A stretch of DNA of 64,000 nucleotides, taken from assembly GCA_024291935.2 (NCBI GenBank), contig CM044315.1:56766385-56830384 (forward strand), in the 5' to 3' direction. The position numbers and the translations under genes are program-made. The stretch comes from Okapia johnstoni (taxonomy: Eukaryota; Chordata; Mammalia; Artiodactyla; Giraffidae). The stretch's first letter is position 1; every line of letters begins with the position of its first letter. The notes below the pieces were generated by a model. It was given only the letters and a program-made list of their open reading frames with translations, searched no databases and was not told the origin of the DNA. Shown one piece after another: positions 1 to 12,838 of this stretch.

Positions 1-613
1 AGGCTTTGGCATAGTCAATAAAGCAGAAGTAGATGTTTTTCTGGAACTCTCTTGCTTTTTCGATGATCCAACAGATGTTGGCAATTTGATCTCTGGTTTC
101 TCTGCCTTTTCTAAAACCAGCTTGAACATCTGAAAGTTCACGGTTCATGTACTGTTGAAGCCTGGCTTGGAGAATTTTGAGCATTACTTTGCTAGCATGT
201 GAGATGAGTGCAACTGTGCGGCAGTTTGAGCATTCTTTGGCATTGACTTTCTTTGGGATTGGAATGAAAACTGACCTTTTCCAGCCCTGTGGCCACTGCT
301 GAGTTTTCCAGATTTGCTGGCATATTGAGTGCAGCACTTTCACAATGTCATCTTTCAGGATTTGAAATAGTTCAACTGGAATTCCATCACCTCCACTAGC
401 TTTGTTCGTAGTGATGCTTCTAAGGCCCACTTGACTTTGCATTCCATGATGTCTGGCTCTAGGTGAGTGATCACACCATTGTGGTTATCTGGGTGATGAA
501 GATCTTTTTTGTATAGTTTTTCTGTGTATTGTTGCCCCCTCTTCTTAATATCTTCTGCTTCTGTTAGGTCCATACCATTTCTGTCCTTTATTGTGCCCAC
601 CTCTGCATGAAAG
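1..613 (-). mobile_element. BovB (RTE LINE) ORF2 fragment, antisense
   Basis: The window opens inside it. Minus-strand translation gives reverse-transcriptase-region text with DYAKAFD-type and KDRNGMDLTEAEDIKKRGQQ residues, with stops and frameshifts. Ends abruptly at about 613. Confidence 0.92.
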
Positions 614-649
614 ATGACATCAAAACACAGACTAAAGAGTTGGACTTTT

Positions 650-813
650 CCCAGCTCTGTGACCTTAGGCAAATTTCCTAACCTTTCCATGACTTAGTTT
701 CCTCATTGGTAAAAATGAACCATAAAAACACCTTCTTTATGTGGTTACTGTGAAAGTCAGTATATTCAAAGTGCTGAGAAGAGTGCCTGAATGTTAGTAA
801 GCACTGCATAATT
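650..813 (+). repeat. MIR SINE
   Basis: Core TGACCTTAGGCAAATTTCC and AGTTTCCTCATTGG, then the 3' part with AGTGCCTGAATGTTAGTAAG. Old and diverged. Confidence 0.75.
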
Positions 814-835
814 GATGATGATGGTGATGATGTTC

Positions 836-960
836 TCATGTAATCCTCATAGCAATCCTGAAATTTAATAATTCCTTATTTTGGAGATGATGAAACTAAG
901 ATTTAGGGACCTTAATTAAATTGACAAAATAACACCACTAGTAAGGAAGTGCTCACTCCA
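836..960 (-). repeat. MIR SINE fragment, antisense
   Basis: Reverse-complement MIR pattern: GGAGATGATGAAACTAAG, then GTTAAG-like and ACACCACTAGTAAGGAAG. Highly diverged. Confidence 0.55.
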
Positions 961-1682
961 GGCACAAGGATGTAACCACTAAATTCATCCATCCACTATG
1001 TGCACACTCCCAACACATGCTGCTCACACTATGGGTAGCGACCTGAGAGTTAGGCAGGGCACAACCCATATAGAAGCTCTACCCTCTAGACTAACTCTTT
1101 TCCATGCAACACTTTTTTGAAGATTAAACAAAAGTATGAAGGCACCCAACACAATTTTTTGCACACAGCCTTTTAATAAATGTTTGTCATCTCAACATGC
1201 CCCAGTGTTTTTAGCCCTTTCAGCTGCATCCAATCTAGTACACTCTGAATCTAAAGAGAAGTGAGATAACTTGCTAATTCAATCATTAATTCTAAGTCAC
1301 TTTCTGGCCTGAAAAATATACTCATCTCTTACAAGAAGAAGTTTATGGACTTTTTGACAGACATTTTATTCCAGGTATTTTAGGCAATTTCTAAAATTGT
1401 TCCCCAATGATCTCTACCTCTTCTCTTTGGCTAATCTCTCCCCTTGAGTATGGGTTCAATCTAGTGACTTGCTTCTAACAAACAGAACAGGACAACAGTG
1501 ATAAATGTCACTTTCAAGATTAAATTACGAAAACTCTGACTGCTATCTCGTTGGTACTCTTGTCCTCTCACCTGCTTACTCTGATAAAGCCAGATAACAC
1601 TGGCATGCTATGGGCTCCCTATGGAGAGGCCTTCCTTGTAAGAAAGTAAAGGTGGCCTCCAAGTTACAGCAGCAAAGAACCT
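961..1682. other. Gene-free spacer
   Basis: No open frame with coding character and no repeat family I can name with confidence. Mildly A/T-rich unique-looking sequence between two BovB copies. Confidence 0.6.
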
Positions 1683-2597
1683 CCATACACGACTAGTGGA
1701 AAAACCATAACTTTGACTAGATGGACCTTTGTCGGCAAAGTGATGTCTCTGCTTTTCAATACTCTGCCTAGGTTTATCACAGCTATTTTTCCAAGGAGCA
1801 AGTGTCTTTTAATTTCATGGCTGCAGTCACTGTCTGCATTGATTTTGGAGCCCAAGAAAATGAAATCTAACGCTGTTTCCACATTTATCCCATCTATTTT
1901 CCATGAAGTGATAGGACAGGGTGCCATGATCTTCATTTTTTTAATGCTGAGTTTTAAGCCAGCTTTTCCACTCTCCTCTCTCACCTTCATCAAGAGGCTC
2001 TTTAGTTTTTCTTTACTTTCTACATTAAAGTGGTATCATCTGCGTAACTGAGGTTGTTGATATTTCTCCTGGCAATCTTGATTCCAGCTTGTAAGTCATC
2101 CAACCTGACATTTCTCATGATGTACTCTGCATATGAGTTAAATAAGCAGGGTAACAATATACAGCCTAGAAGTCTTTCTTTCCCAATTTGGAACCAGTCC
2201 GTTTTTCCATGTCCAGTTCTAACTGTTGCTTCTTGTGCTGCATCAGGTTCTCAGAAGGCAGGTAATGTGGTCTGGTATTCCTGTCTCATTAAGAATATTC
2301 CACAGTTTGCTGTTATCCACACAGGCAAAGATGTTATCATAGTCAATGAAGGAAAAGTATATGTTTTTTTGGAATTAGCTTGATTTTTCTATGATCTAGC
2401 ATATGTTGGCAATTTGATCTCTGGTTCCTCTCCCTTTTCTAAATCCAGTTTGTATATCTGCAAATTCTCGGTTCACATACTACTGAAGCCTAGCTTGAAA
2501 GATTTTGAGCATAATCTTGCTGCCATGTGAGATGAGTGCAACTGTACAGTAGTTTTAACATTTTTTGGCACTGCCTTTCTTTGGAATTGGAATGAAT
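1683..2597 (-). mobile_element. BovB LINE fragment, antisense, decayed
   Basis: Carries the BovB ORF2 region from the SWKIDG-type segment back through the RT domain on the minus strand. Frameshifts break it into short frames (minus-strand 1664-1993 reads KAGLKLSIKKMKIMAPCPI). Older than the copy at 13966. Confidence 0.92.
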
Positions 2598-4984
2598 TTG
2601 TTGCATAGTAATATAAATGTAATATAAATGTCCAACAAAAGTTGCCACATGGTTTTGTCATTATCTGGCTTCTTTTTTGCCTATCCTACTAGTCTGTGAG
2701 CTTCTTGACAGCTAAAATTTTATCTTTTTCCTTTATTTTCCAAATGCAGGAGCCTTGTTATCTAACTATTAAAATACCTGGAGCCAAGTCAAAAGACAAC
2801 GATGAAGTAAAAGCCCAGGAGAAGCAAAAATGTTGGACAGTAGGGGAGGGAGGAAGAGGAAGCTGTGATAAAAGACACTGCAGAGTTTCAAATCCTACAG
2901 ACAAAAAAATCAGGATGATGATAATGTGTGAAATGTGACAGTACTCTGCTGAGCACATAAGTCATTCTTAACCAGCTCATGAGTAGTAGCTTGTCAAAGG
3001 TAATAACCACAAAGAATTAATGGTTAGCCAAGCTCCCTCCATTTTGAGAAAGCTAGAGCTAATACTGACAACTCAACACTTCTCTAACATTTCATGGCCT
3101 CAATAATGAGAACTAGGACAAGAATAGCACTCCCAGTTCCATTTCCAAGGCAAACATGGCAAAAGGAGTGGGGGACAAAACTTTGACATATCACTTACAC
3201 TACTAATCAAAAGAAAAAGTTGTCTATATGAAGTCTCATGAGCAGAACTTTGAAAGGTTGAAAGGTCACTATTACATTAATGTACTTTACCTGCCCAAGT
3301 TGACCTGATCCTTGATGATAATTCATTTTTCCAAACTTATAGGGACTAATTCAGAAATATGATCAGTTTTTCTTTAATAACTACTCACTTTTAACTATTT
3401 CCTTAGTTTACTGCCCTAGTACTTTTGAACTTTTAACAGTCAGTAAAAATATCAGAATATACAGGATTCTATTTGTTACTTAATGACGGATACAATAAGA
3501 AAGAGACTAAATCCTATGGAAATAAAACAGATCAGAACAAAGTGGTTTTGGGTCCAAGTCACAGATATTCAGTAACAAAATGTGTCCTTAAATAATACTT
3601 GACTTCTTTTTGTCTTAGTTTATTAGTCCAATTGGTATGATAACTGTTACAGAATTTTTGTCTGGATAATGTGGGATGATAAATGTGAAAATCCTTTGAA
3701 AAGCTTTAATGAGTTGTCCAGTACAAATTATAACATAGGCACCAACCTGTACCTATGAATTCTTCAAGAAAGAGCTCATTCACTTTCTTAAAGAAACTTT
3801 CTTTAACCCATCAGCAATCTCCCTGACTCTAGAATTATTCTGTACTTCTTGTGTGGTTTATTTTATCATGTTCTTATTTTCAGTTATAATAATTTTCATT
3901 CAAGTTAAAGGTACAAAAATAGAAAAGATTTTATGGTATATACCAAAGCGAAGTTTCACCTTCCTCTTAGCACCAAACCAAACTAAATATGTGCCCCCAT
4001 AAAATTTGTTAACCTCTGCAATAACATGATTGCATGTTTTACATCTGGGATATTCTACAATGCCATCCTTCCCACCAGCAATAACTACCCAACACTTTCA
4101 GAATCATATTTTTAAGGATGCAAAATAGCATTATTTCCAGGAAGTTGACTTTGTTAAAGGGGAGTCAAAACCTCCTGGTTTCAGGAAAAATCCCTGCAAG
4201 AAACAAAGTCTCATGAAAAAATGAAATGGAAAAAAAAATGTCTCCACTCCAGTCCTATGAAGCCCAGGTCTTTCTACCCAACTTTACCTAACACTTTATT
4301 AGAGCTGGGCCATGGTACAAGCTTCCAAACACACAAGTCCACTCTGCCTAGAATTCCAGGCCAACTGAGAGCACATCAAGCTGGACACTTTTCAGTGCCA
4401 TTCTCAGATGCCCAGTGAGGTGGCAAGAGCTCTAGCATTTTCTACAAAACTCTTTTCCCTGTATCTGGGCAGTCCCTCTACACCAGGCACATGTAAAATG
4501 AACTACAAGCATTCTGCAGCTTAAGCAAAACTTAGCTGTTTGATACATCTCTACTCTTTCTTAGCGTTTACTCCCACTTGGTTGTCCCAGATTCACTTTC
4601 CCGTCTTTTGGTGACTGGTGTGGTGGGAGGAAAGGTGAAGGGGAGACATGGACACATAGCCCACAAACTCCATAAGAAATCTTACCTCAACAGGAACATT
4701 ACAGAGATGCTAAATCACTAAATTGTTAGCACTGCAGTCCCTCAACTGTAATCACAGTCTCCAATCTTTGATTTACTTCTTTGGCATAAAGGCATCTACC
4801 AGTATGTTTTCCAAGTTCCCCAGCCTTCCAATGTAGGCACTCTTATCCCAGGGTAGATCAGTCATTTCTTACTATTATTGCAGCTTCTACAGAGTATGTA
4901 TTCAAGACTCCCCCAAACTGTGCTGTATTTCATAAGGCAGGATGCTATTCCCGGGGAAGACGTCATATTCACGATAAGTGTAAG
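2598..4984. other. Gene-free spacer
   Basis: A/T-rich noncoding DNA. The stretch 3780-3880 weakly resembles an L2 3' end. No open frame here looks coding. Confidence 0.55.
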
Positions 4985-5125
4985 TCTCTCTTACGTGTAC
5001 CCACAGCACACTGTGCATGCCCTTATTAAAGCACCTATCACGGCCTGGTATTGAAATTATCCTTGTTTTCGAAAAGTGTAAACTCTTTGAAAGGCAGGTA
5101 CTGAATCTTCACATACTCTTTTTAG
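4985..5125 (+). repeat. L2 LINE 3'-end relic
   Basis: AGCACCTATCACGGCCTGG, then GTGTAAACTCTTTGAAAGGCAGGTACTGA-type text follows the L2 3' consensus order (AGCACTTATCAC, ACTGTGAGCTCCTTGAGGGCAG). Confidence 0.6.
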
Positions 5126-5806
5126 AGCTATGAATTTCGAATTGAACTAGTGAATGCAATGTACTGAGAAGTTGTAAATCTCTGGGTTATCCTTGCTCTA
5201 TTTTATACAATCAAAATAGAAAATGCCCTTAAAACCTTGTAATGAAAAGTTTAAGCAATTTTCAAACATAAAACATGCTCCAGGATATTGAATTTATAAA
5301 TGTTAAAATCACTTCTTATTCTTCAATTTTGCCATCATTAAGATCTTCAAAAATGTGTACATTTCTTAATATCGATATATACTATGATTTTAATTCTTTG
5401 GCTATACTCCATGTTGCATTATTCAACTACCATAATGAGACTTCTCTCACCGAAACGGAAAACTAATTCTTCCCATTTATAATACAAATATTATAGTAAT
5501 ATAAAATTGGATTATAAAATATTGTGAGTGCTTGAATAAGCAGTGATTAGGAAGCAGAAATGTATCAAATTATCTATATTAATTATGATTTAAAGAGGCA
5601 ATAAAATCTTGAAACTAAGCTACTGAGTAATAACAGACTAGAAATTGCTTTCAGTGAAAAGCTAGTTGTCTCATTTTTTGTCTTAGGCTATTAATCATAG
5701 GGTACTCTTACTTATTGTTTTATATTAATAGAAGGCATCATAGTAATAAAAACAACAAAAGTTCAGCTCTATATAGTGACTTGACTCAGTACATAGCATT
5801 TAAAAA
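5126..5806. other. Gene-free spacer
   Basis: A/T-rich DNA with no recognised repeat or coding frame. Confidence 0.6.
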
Positions 5807-6328
5807 GCAGAGACATTACTTTGCCAAAAAAGGTCCATCTAGTCAAAGCTGTGGTTTTTCCAGTAGTCACGTATGGATGTGAGAGTTGGACTATAAAGAA
5901 AACTGAGAACCGATGAATTGATGCTTTTGAACTGTGATATTGGAGAGGACTCTTAAGAGTCCCTTAGACTGCAAGGAGATCAAACCAGTCAATCCTAAAG
6001 GAAATCAGTCCTAAGTATTCATTGGAAGGACTGATGCTGAAGCTGAAACTCCAATACTTTGGCCACCTGATGTGAAGAAATGACTCACTGGAAAATACCA
6101 TGATGCTGGGAAAGATTGAAGGCGGGAGGAAAAGGGGATGACAGAAGATGACATGGTTTATGGCATCACCAACTCGATAGACATGAGTTTGAGTAAGCTC
6201 CAGGAGTTGGTGATAGACAGGGAAGTGCAGTTTGAGTAAGCTCCGGGAGTTGGTGATAGACAGGGAAGTGCTGCAGTCCATGGGGTTGCAAAGAGTCGGA
6301 TATAACTCGGTGACTAAACTGAACTGAA
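5807..6328 (+). mobile_element. BovB LINE 3' end with an internal tandem duplication
   Basis: Runs from the KSRDITLP region to the 3' terminus GACTAAACTGAACTGA. Contains a 43-bp tandem duplication at 6187-6272, absent from the other BovB copies here. Confidence 0.93.
6187..6272 (+). repeat. 43-bp tandem duplication (two copies)
   Basis: Copies at 6187-6229 and 6230-6272 both begin GTTTGAGTAAGCTCC and end GACAGGGAAGTG, and are nearly identical. It lies inside the BovB fragment. Confidence 0.9.
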
Positions 6329-7195
6329 GCACTCCACTTAGTAAGAAGCCCACATAGTTGTACATTTTGTAATATCCAGATTCTCTATCAGAGTATCTTG
6401 GTCCCCATGTGCTGTCACTCTCCCCTTGGTCTGGAGTTCACTTGAAAAAAACCTGGAAATAAATTATTTTGACCTCTCAAAGCCTTTCTGTCCATGAAGA
6501 CAGAAATATTCATTGCCACCATTACCTTTAAGCCATGATCTTCCTCTCCTGAAGGCTTTGAATTCTATATTTTCCTTTCATTTTATTCAATCATTCATCT
6601 TGACCAGCCAAACAAGATTATTTGCTTTTATCTCACTATGCTGTAGGAGAATATCAAGATACTAACTGGAAGGAATAAACTCAGAAATGAAACTTCCAGT
6701 GATAAAAGGAGAAAAGAAAGCAAAAGATACCTGAGAATAAGTTATCAGATACATTAAATGAACATACACTATCCTTGAAAGCAGTGATTTTTCTGGAAAA
6801 CTAAGGATAAACTAGGTAAAGAATCTAACAAAAATGGGACTGACGTTTCACAAGAACATTTCTCATCCCTCATCATAAAGGACAAAAAAGAATGGAAGGG
6901 CTCTAGAAACAAAACGGCAAGACAAGAATATAGATCCACGAATCCACTGTCAGCTGAGAAAACAGTAAAGGAAAGCTGCTGACAGATTTCATCAAGAATT
7001 ATTATAAAAAACTTGATTTAGGAGGCTGTACAAATATAAAATTATTTATTAGTAACTGGTAATTATAACATTTCTTAATGATCAATCACTGTTTTATTCA
7101 TTTGTATCTGATTATGATTATATATTATTCAGGTATGTGTCATCAGTTAGCGTAGAAAAAAAGTAGGTAAACTCTTCTGGGCACTTATTATTTAA
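6329..7195. other. Gene-free spacer
   Basis: A/T-rich unique-looking sequence. No coding frame or repeat family recognised. Confidence 0.55.
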
Positions 7196-7456
7196 GCAAC
7201 CCACTCCAGTACTCTTGCCTGGAAAATCCCATGGACAAAGGGGCCTGGTAGGCTGCAGTCCACGGGGTCGCAAAAAGTCAGACACGACTGAGCGACTTCA
7301 CTTTCACTTTCACTTTCATGCATTGGAGAAGGCAATGGCAACCCACTCCAGTGTTCTTGCCTGGAGAATCCCAGGGACGGCAGAGCCTGGTGGGCTGCCA
7401 TCTAGGGGGTTGCACAGAGTCGGACACAACTGAAGCAACTTAGCAGCAACAGCAGC
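7196..7456 (+). mobile_element. Bov-A2 SINE (two BovA units)
   Basis: Two BovA monomers joined by a (TTCACT)n-like linker at about 7298-7322, ending in an AGC-rich tail. Flanked by 9-bp duplications with one mismatch (ATTATTTAA at 7187-7195, ATTCTTTAA at 7457-7465). Confidence 0.92.
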
Positions 7457-7511
7457 ATTCTTTAAGAGGTACAAAATAACACTGAATTAGAATAATAATG
7501 CATCCCTATTT

Positions 7512-7945
7512 ACAGTGGTCATATATGGATGTGAGAGTTAGACGGTGAAGAAAGTTGAGCGCTGAAGAATTGATGCTTTTGAACTGGGGTGTTGGAGAAG
7601 ACTCTTGAGAGTCCCTTGGACTGCAAGGAGATCCAATCAACCCATCCTAAAAGAGATCAATCCTGGGTGTTCATTGGAAGGACTAATGTTGAAGCTGAAA
7701 CTCCAATACTTTGGCCACCTCATGCAAAGAGTTGACTCATTGGAAAAGACCCTAATGCTGGGTAGGATTGGGGGCAGGAGAAGAAGGAGACGACAGAGGA
7801 TGAGATGGTTGGATGGCATCACCAACTCAATGGACATGGGTTTGGGTAGACTCTGGGAGTTGGTGATGGACAGGGAGGCCTGGCGTGCTGCAATTCATGG
7901 GGTCACAAAGAGTCGGACACGACTGAGCAACTGAACTGAACTGAT
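7512..7945 (+). mobile_element. BovB LINE 3' end
   Basis: Plus-strand frame 7605-7934 reads [20 protein letters not shown] and continues to [20 protein letters not shown], the BovB ORF2 C-terminus. Ends GCAACTGAACTGAACTGA. Confidence 0.95.
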
Positions 7946-8696
7946 TTACAAGCTACAGGTGTCAGGAGATCTCAGGCTAAGTTAGTCACAAGTCAAAGAG
8001 AGCTTCAATCATCCCTTCACTTGGCTGATTTGTTCTTGGTCTTGAGTGTTACCCTAGGCCTTCTTTGAATTAGATGTTCTTCTATACTCCTAAGTGATAT
8101 ACTGCTATCACAACACAAGTTAAACTATATTATTGGCTTCTATTTCCTGCTAGATTTTAAATAAGTCTGACTCAAACTATGTTTTACTGACTAATTTAGC
8201 AATATCTAGCAAAGTCCCAGTAAGTAGTCAATTAATATTTACTGAAGCAATATATGACAGCTTCAACAGGAAAGATTACTTATGAAAGAGTCAAAAATAT
8301 GTAGTCTAAAAAAGTTTGTTGTTTCCCGATAGGTACTCCTGGAGAATCTTAGAATTAATGCTAACACTAAGGCTATGATTGAAAGCATCATGGTCCTTAG
8401 GAAATGAATGCCTACTAAAAGTTTGGGATTTTAGGAAGCAGGCATCCAACCTAATTAGTTTCATGAAGATGACAAGAGAAGGCAAATAAAATAGACTCAT
8501 TCTGGCCCAGCCTGATTCTCAGAGTCCAATAGCTCATTTTACAGTGTTCATGACACCAAGTTTCCTGGTTTTAGAATTCCTTGTCAGAACTAAATTTCAG
8601 TTAAGTCTAAAGTCTCTGATATGCAGTCAAGATGGAACAATATTTAATGTTCACAAGCTTTAAAGTACCAACTACAACACAATGCCCTTACAATTG
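7946..8696. other. Gene-free spacer
   Basis: No recognised coding frame or repeat. Confidence 0.55.
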
Positions 8697-9230
8697 CTCA
8701 GTTCAGTTCAGTTGCTCAGTCATGTCCGACTGTTTGCAACCCCACGGACTGCAGCACGCCAGGCTTCCCTGTCCATCACCAACTCCCAGAGCTTGCTCAA
8801 ACTCATGTCCATTGAGTCAGTGATGCCATCCAACCATCTCATCCTCTGCCGTCCCCTTCTCTTCCTGCCTTCAATCTTTCCCAGCATCAGGGTTTTTTCC
8901 GGTGAGTCAACTCTTCACATCAAGTGCCCAAAGTATTGGAGTTTCAGCTTCAATATCAGTCCTTCCAATAAATATTCAGGACTGATTTCCTTTAGGATGG
9001 ACTTGTTGGATCTCCCGCAGTCCAAGGGACTCTCAAGAGTCTTCTCCAGCACCACAGCTCAAAAGCATCAATTCTTCGGCACTCAGCTTTCTTCACAGTC
9101 CAACTCTCATATCCATACATGACTACTGGAAAAACCACAGCCTTGACTAGATGGACCTTTGTTGGGAAATTAAAGTCTCTGCTTTTTAAATGCTATCTAG
9201 GCTGGTCATAACGTTTCTTCCAAGGAGTAA
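8697..9230 (-). mobile_element. BovB LINE 3' end, antisense
   Basis: Begins with the reversed 3' terminus TCAGTTCAGTTCAGTTGCTC and runs back through the ORF2 C-terminal region. Broken by stops. Confidence 0.94.
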
Positions 9231-9740
9231 GTAAACTGCAACTTATATATATTTTATAAAGGAACAACTCAGAAATAAATTAGAGTTTTGGTAATTCTGA
9301 TGCAAATAAATGCTTTTCTCCATCTATACTCAATGGATAACATGTGTCCTGAGTGGCAGTTTCTAGTTATAAATTCTTTCACCTAATAAAAGATTAAACA
9401 ATGTTCTTTACTCCTATGTCCACTTACACAAGAATTTCATTTTAAATTTATTTTTAAGGTATAAGAATGAACCCAATATTTTAAGGAAAAGGGAAGCCAT
9501 TATAGTAACAAGCAAATTTCATTTATTGCATCATAAATTTTTAAAGAACAAATGTTATTGGAATGGTTGAGATTATTTGATTGCTAGAATATTTTATACT
9601 ATGGGGTTGATTTTATATGGTATAACATTTTGATTGTTTCTTCAGACATACTTGGGCTTTTGTTTCATTTTGAATGAAACACATAAACAAATATATTATG
9701 ATCTAATTAGAATAAAGAGACACATAAAACAATTCTTTTG
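9231..9740. other. Gene-free spacer
   Basis: A/T-rich DNA, no coding frame. Its end provides the left target-site duplication of the L1 that follows. Confidence 0.6.
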
Positions 9741-9754
9741 AAAATCAGTAACAT

Positions 9755-11131
9755 TATTGGAGTATAGGAATGCAAGGGATTTCTGTGTGTTAATTTTATA
9801 TCCTGCAACTTTACTATATTCATTGATTAGCTCTAGTAATTTTCTGGAAGAATCTTTAAGGTTTTCTATGTAGAGGATCATGTCATCTGCAAACAGTGAG
9901 AGTTTTACTTCTTCTTTTCCTATCTGGATTCCTTTTATTTTTTTTTCCGCTCTGATTGCTGTGGCTAAAAATTCCAAAACTATGTTGAATAGTAGTGGTG
10001 AAAGTGGGCATCCTTGCCTTGTTCCTGACTTTAGGGGAAATGCTTTCAATTTTTCACCATTGAGGATAATGTTTGCTGTGGGTTTGTCATATATAGCTTT
10101 TATTATGTTGAGGTACGTTCCTTCTATTCCTGCTTTCTGGAGAGTTTTTATCATAAATGGATGTTGAATTTTGTCAAAGGCTTTTTCTGCATCTATTGAG
10201 ATAATTATATGGTTTTTATCTTTCAATTTGTTAATGTGGTGTATTACATTGATTGATTTGCGGATGTTAAAGAAACCTTGCATTCCTGGGATAAAGCCCA
10301 CTTGGTCATGATGTATGATCTTTTTAATATGATGTTGGATTCTGTTTGCTAGAATTTTATTAAGGATTTTTGCATCTATGTTCATCAGTGATATTGGCCT
10401 GTAGTTTTCTTTTTTTGTGGCATCTTTGTCTGGTTTTTGAATTAAGGTGATGGTGGCCTCATAGAATGAGTTTGGAAGTTTACCATCTTCTGCAATTTTC
10501 TGGAAGAGTTTGAGTAGGATAGGTGTTAGCTCTCCTCTAAATTTTTGGTAGAATTCCGCTGTGAAGCCGTCTGGTCCTGGGCTTTTGTTTGCTGGAAGAT
10601 TTCTGATTACAGTTTCGATTTCCGTGCTTGTGGTGGGTCTGTTAAGATCTTCTATTTCTTCCTGGTTCAGTTTTGGAAAGTTATACTTTTCTAAGAATTT
10701 GTCCATTTCTTCCAAGTTGTCCATTTTATTGGCATATAGCTGTTGGTAGTAGTCTCTTATGATCCTTTGTATTTCTGTGTAGTCTGTTGTGATCTCTCCA
10801 TTTTCATTTCTAATTTTGTTGATCTGATTCTTCTCCCTTTGTTTCTTGATGAGTCTGGCTAATGGCTTGTCAATTTTGTTTATCTTCTCGAAAAACAAGC
10901 TTTTAGTTTTGTTGATTTTTGCTATGGTCTCTTTTGTTTCTTTTGCATTTATTTCTGCCCTAATTTTTAAGATTTCCTTCCTTCTACTAACCCTGGGGTT
11001 CTTCATTTCTTCCTTCTCTAGTTGCTTTAGGTGTAGAGTTAGTTTATTTATTTGATTTTTTTCTTGTTTCTTGAGGTACGCCTGTATTGCTATGAACCTT
11101 CCCCTTAGCATTGCTTTTACAGTGTCCCATA
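9755..11131 (-). mobile_element. Young L1, inverted 5' segment (ORF2 RT domain intact)
   Basis: The minus strand carries 481 uninterrupted codons of L1 ORF2: the [11 protein letters not shown] region, then [17 protein letters not shown], the RT core with FADDM at the catalytic site, and on to [10 protein letters not shown]. It is the upstream half of one insertion whose downstream half follows in the opposite orientation, as expected from twin priming. The lack of stops points to a recent insertion. It has no promoter and cannot be autonomous. Confidence 0.93.
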
Positions 11132-11880
11132 GTACAGCCACTATGGAGAACAGTGTGGAGATTCCTTAAAAAACTGGGAATAGAACTGCCATATGACCCA
11201 GCAATCCCACTGCTGGGCATACACACCGAGGAAACCAGAATTGAAATAGACGTGTGTACCCCAATGTTCATCGCAGCACTGTTTCCAATAGCCAGGACAT
11301 GGAAGCAACCTAGATGTCCATCAGCAGATGAATGGATAAGGAAGCTGTGGTACATACACACAATGGAATATTACTCAGCCATTAAAAAAATACATTTGAA
11401 TCGGTTCTATTGAGATGGATGAAACTGGAGCCCATTATACAGAGTGAAGTAAGCCAGAAAGAAAAACACCAATACAGTATACTAATGCATATATATGGAA
11501 TCTGAAAGATGGTAATGATAACCCTATATGCAAGACAGAATAAGAGACACAGATGCATAGAACAGTCTTATGGACTCTGAGGGAGAAGGTGAGGGTGGGA
11601 CGTTCTGGGACAATAGCACTGAAACATGTGTATTATCACATGTGAAACAGAACACCATTCCATGTTTGATGCCTGAGACAAATGCTCAGGGCTGGGGCAA
11701 TGGGATGACCCAGAGGGATGGGATGGGGAGGGAGGTGGGAGGGGGGTTCAGGATGGGGAACACATGTAAACCCATGGCTGATTCATGTGAATGTATGGCA
11801 AAAGCCACTACAATACTGTAAAGTAATTAGCCCCCAACTAAAATAAATAAATTTATTAAAAAAAAAAAAGAAAAAAAAAA
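11132..11880 (+). mobile_element. Young L1, direct 3' segment with poly(A) tail
   Basis: Continues the same L1 in the forward sense: ORF2 C-terminus ([20 protein letters not shown]), broken near 11400, then the G-rich 3' UTR and an A-rich tail at 11858-11880. The tail is followed by CAGTAACAT, which repeats the base run just before the inverted half. Confidence 0.95.
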
Positions 11881-11889
11881 CAGTAACAT

Positions 11890-12838
11890 ACTAAACCTCT
11901 AGCAAATACTTTGTGGAGTAAACAATAATGTGAAGAACATTATTTCTTTCATGATAACAAAGGACAATCAGTTTAATATCTAGAAGATTTTTACAAGAGA
12001 GGTATTAAACTTCCCCTAATAAAAGAAAACAGATTATTTCCAAAGTATATTCATTGAAAAATCCCTAAACTGAGAAGCTATGATAACCTCTCATCCATAA
12101 TTAATCAACCAATTATTTATTAATAATTCATTACTGCACCAAATACAGCTATAAAACCTGAACAGAATGCATAGGGCAGAGCTACTTGAGGACTCAGAAT
12201 TAAAGTATAACACACAGAGTGGGAAAGAAAAACTAGAAATCAGAGTACCACTAAAATGACACTGAATTTTAACTTTCATTTTACTCTGTCATCCTCTGTC
12301 CTAGACTCAATTCAGCCCAAAATCTAGAAACAGGATTTGGTCAAGAACAGACGAGTGTGAAGAGAATTTATGCAATTCTGGCTCAAGGAGCCAGAGAGGT
12401 GTGCCCTAACACTCAGAGAGAGAGCAAGAGCTCCATTTTTCTTCCTTTTTCTCCATTCTCTAATGCACTAGCCCCCCTGGGGCTAGGCTCCAATGGAGGC
12501 TCAGAGACCATGGCAAAGGCAGCAATGAGAGGTATGGGAGTCTAAAATTCTAAGTGAGGGGAACTTTCCTCTCCTGTAGATGATCTGTCATCCAAACAGG
12601 GTAAGGCAATTCCTTTCCATCCACCCACCTTTGTCTTCTTGCTGTTTTGCACCAAATGAAGATAGTCACAGGAAGTATGAGAGTGGAGTAAACAAAGAGA
12701 TATTTCTGGCCAGAGTACCAAAAAGGGGAGTCCCAGGAAACAGGTAAGTACAGGAAATACTGCAAAATAGAGATTGTGGGAAAGTGACACCATAAATTCT
12801 TTATGAACTACAATGCTCAACCCTAGCTGCAATGTATG
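11890..12838 (+). other. Gene-free; probable degenerate HAL1/L1 5' region
   Basis: No coding frame. The text leads without a break into HAL1 sequence beyond the next SINE, so much of it may be the long 5' leader of that element. I cannot prove this by eye. Confidence 0.4.

Noticed and set aside
9696..11141. 481-codon open frame
   Set aside because: L1 ORF2 internal segment in an inverted, truncated insertion. The first Met is internal to the domain.
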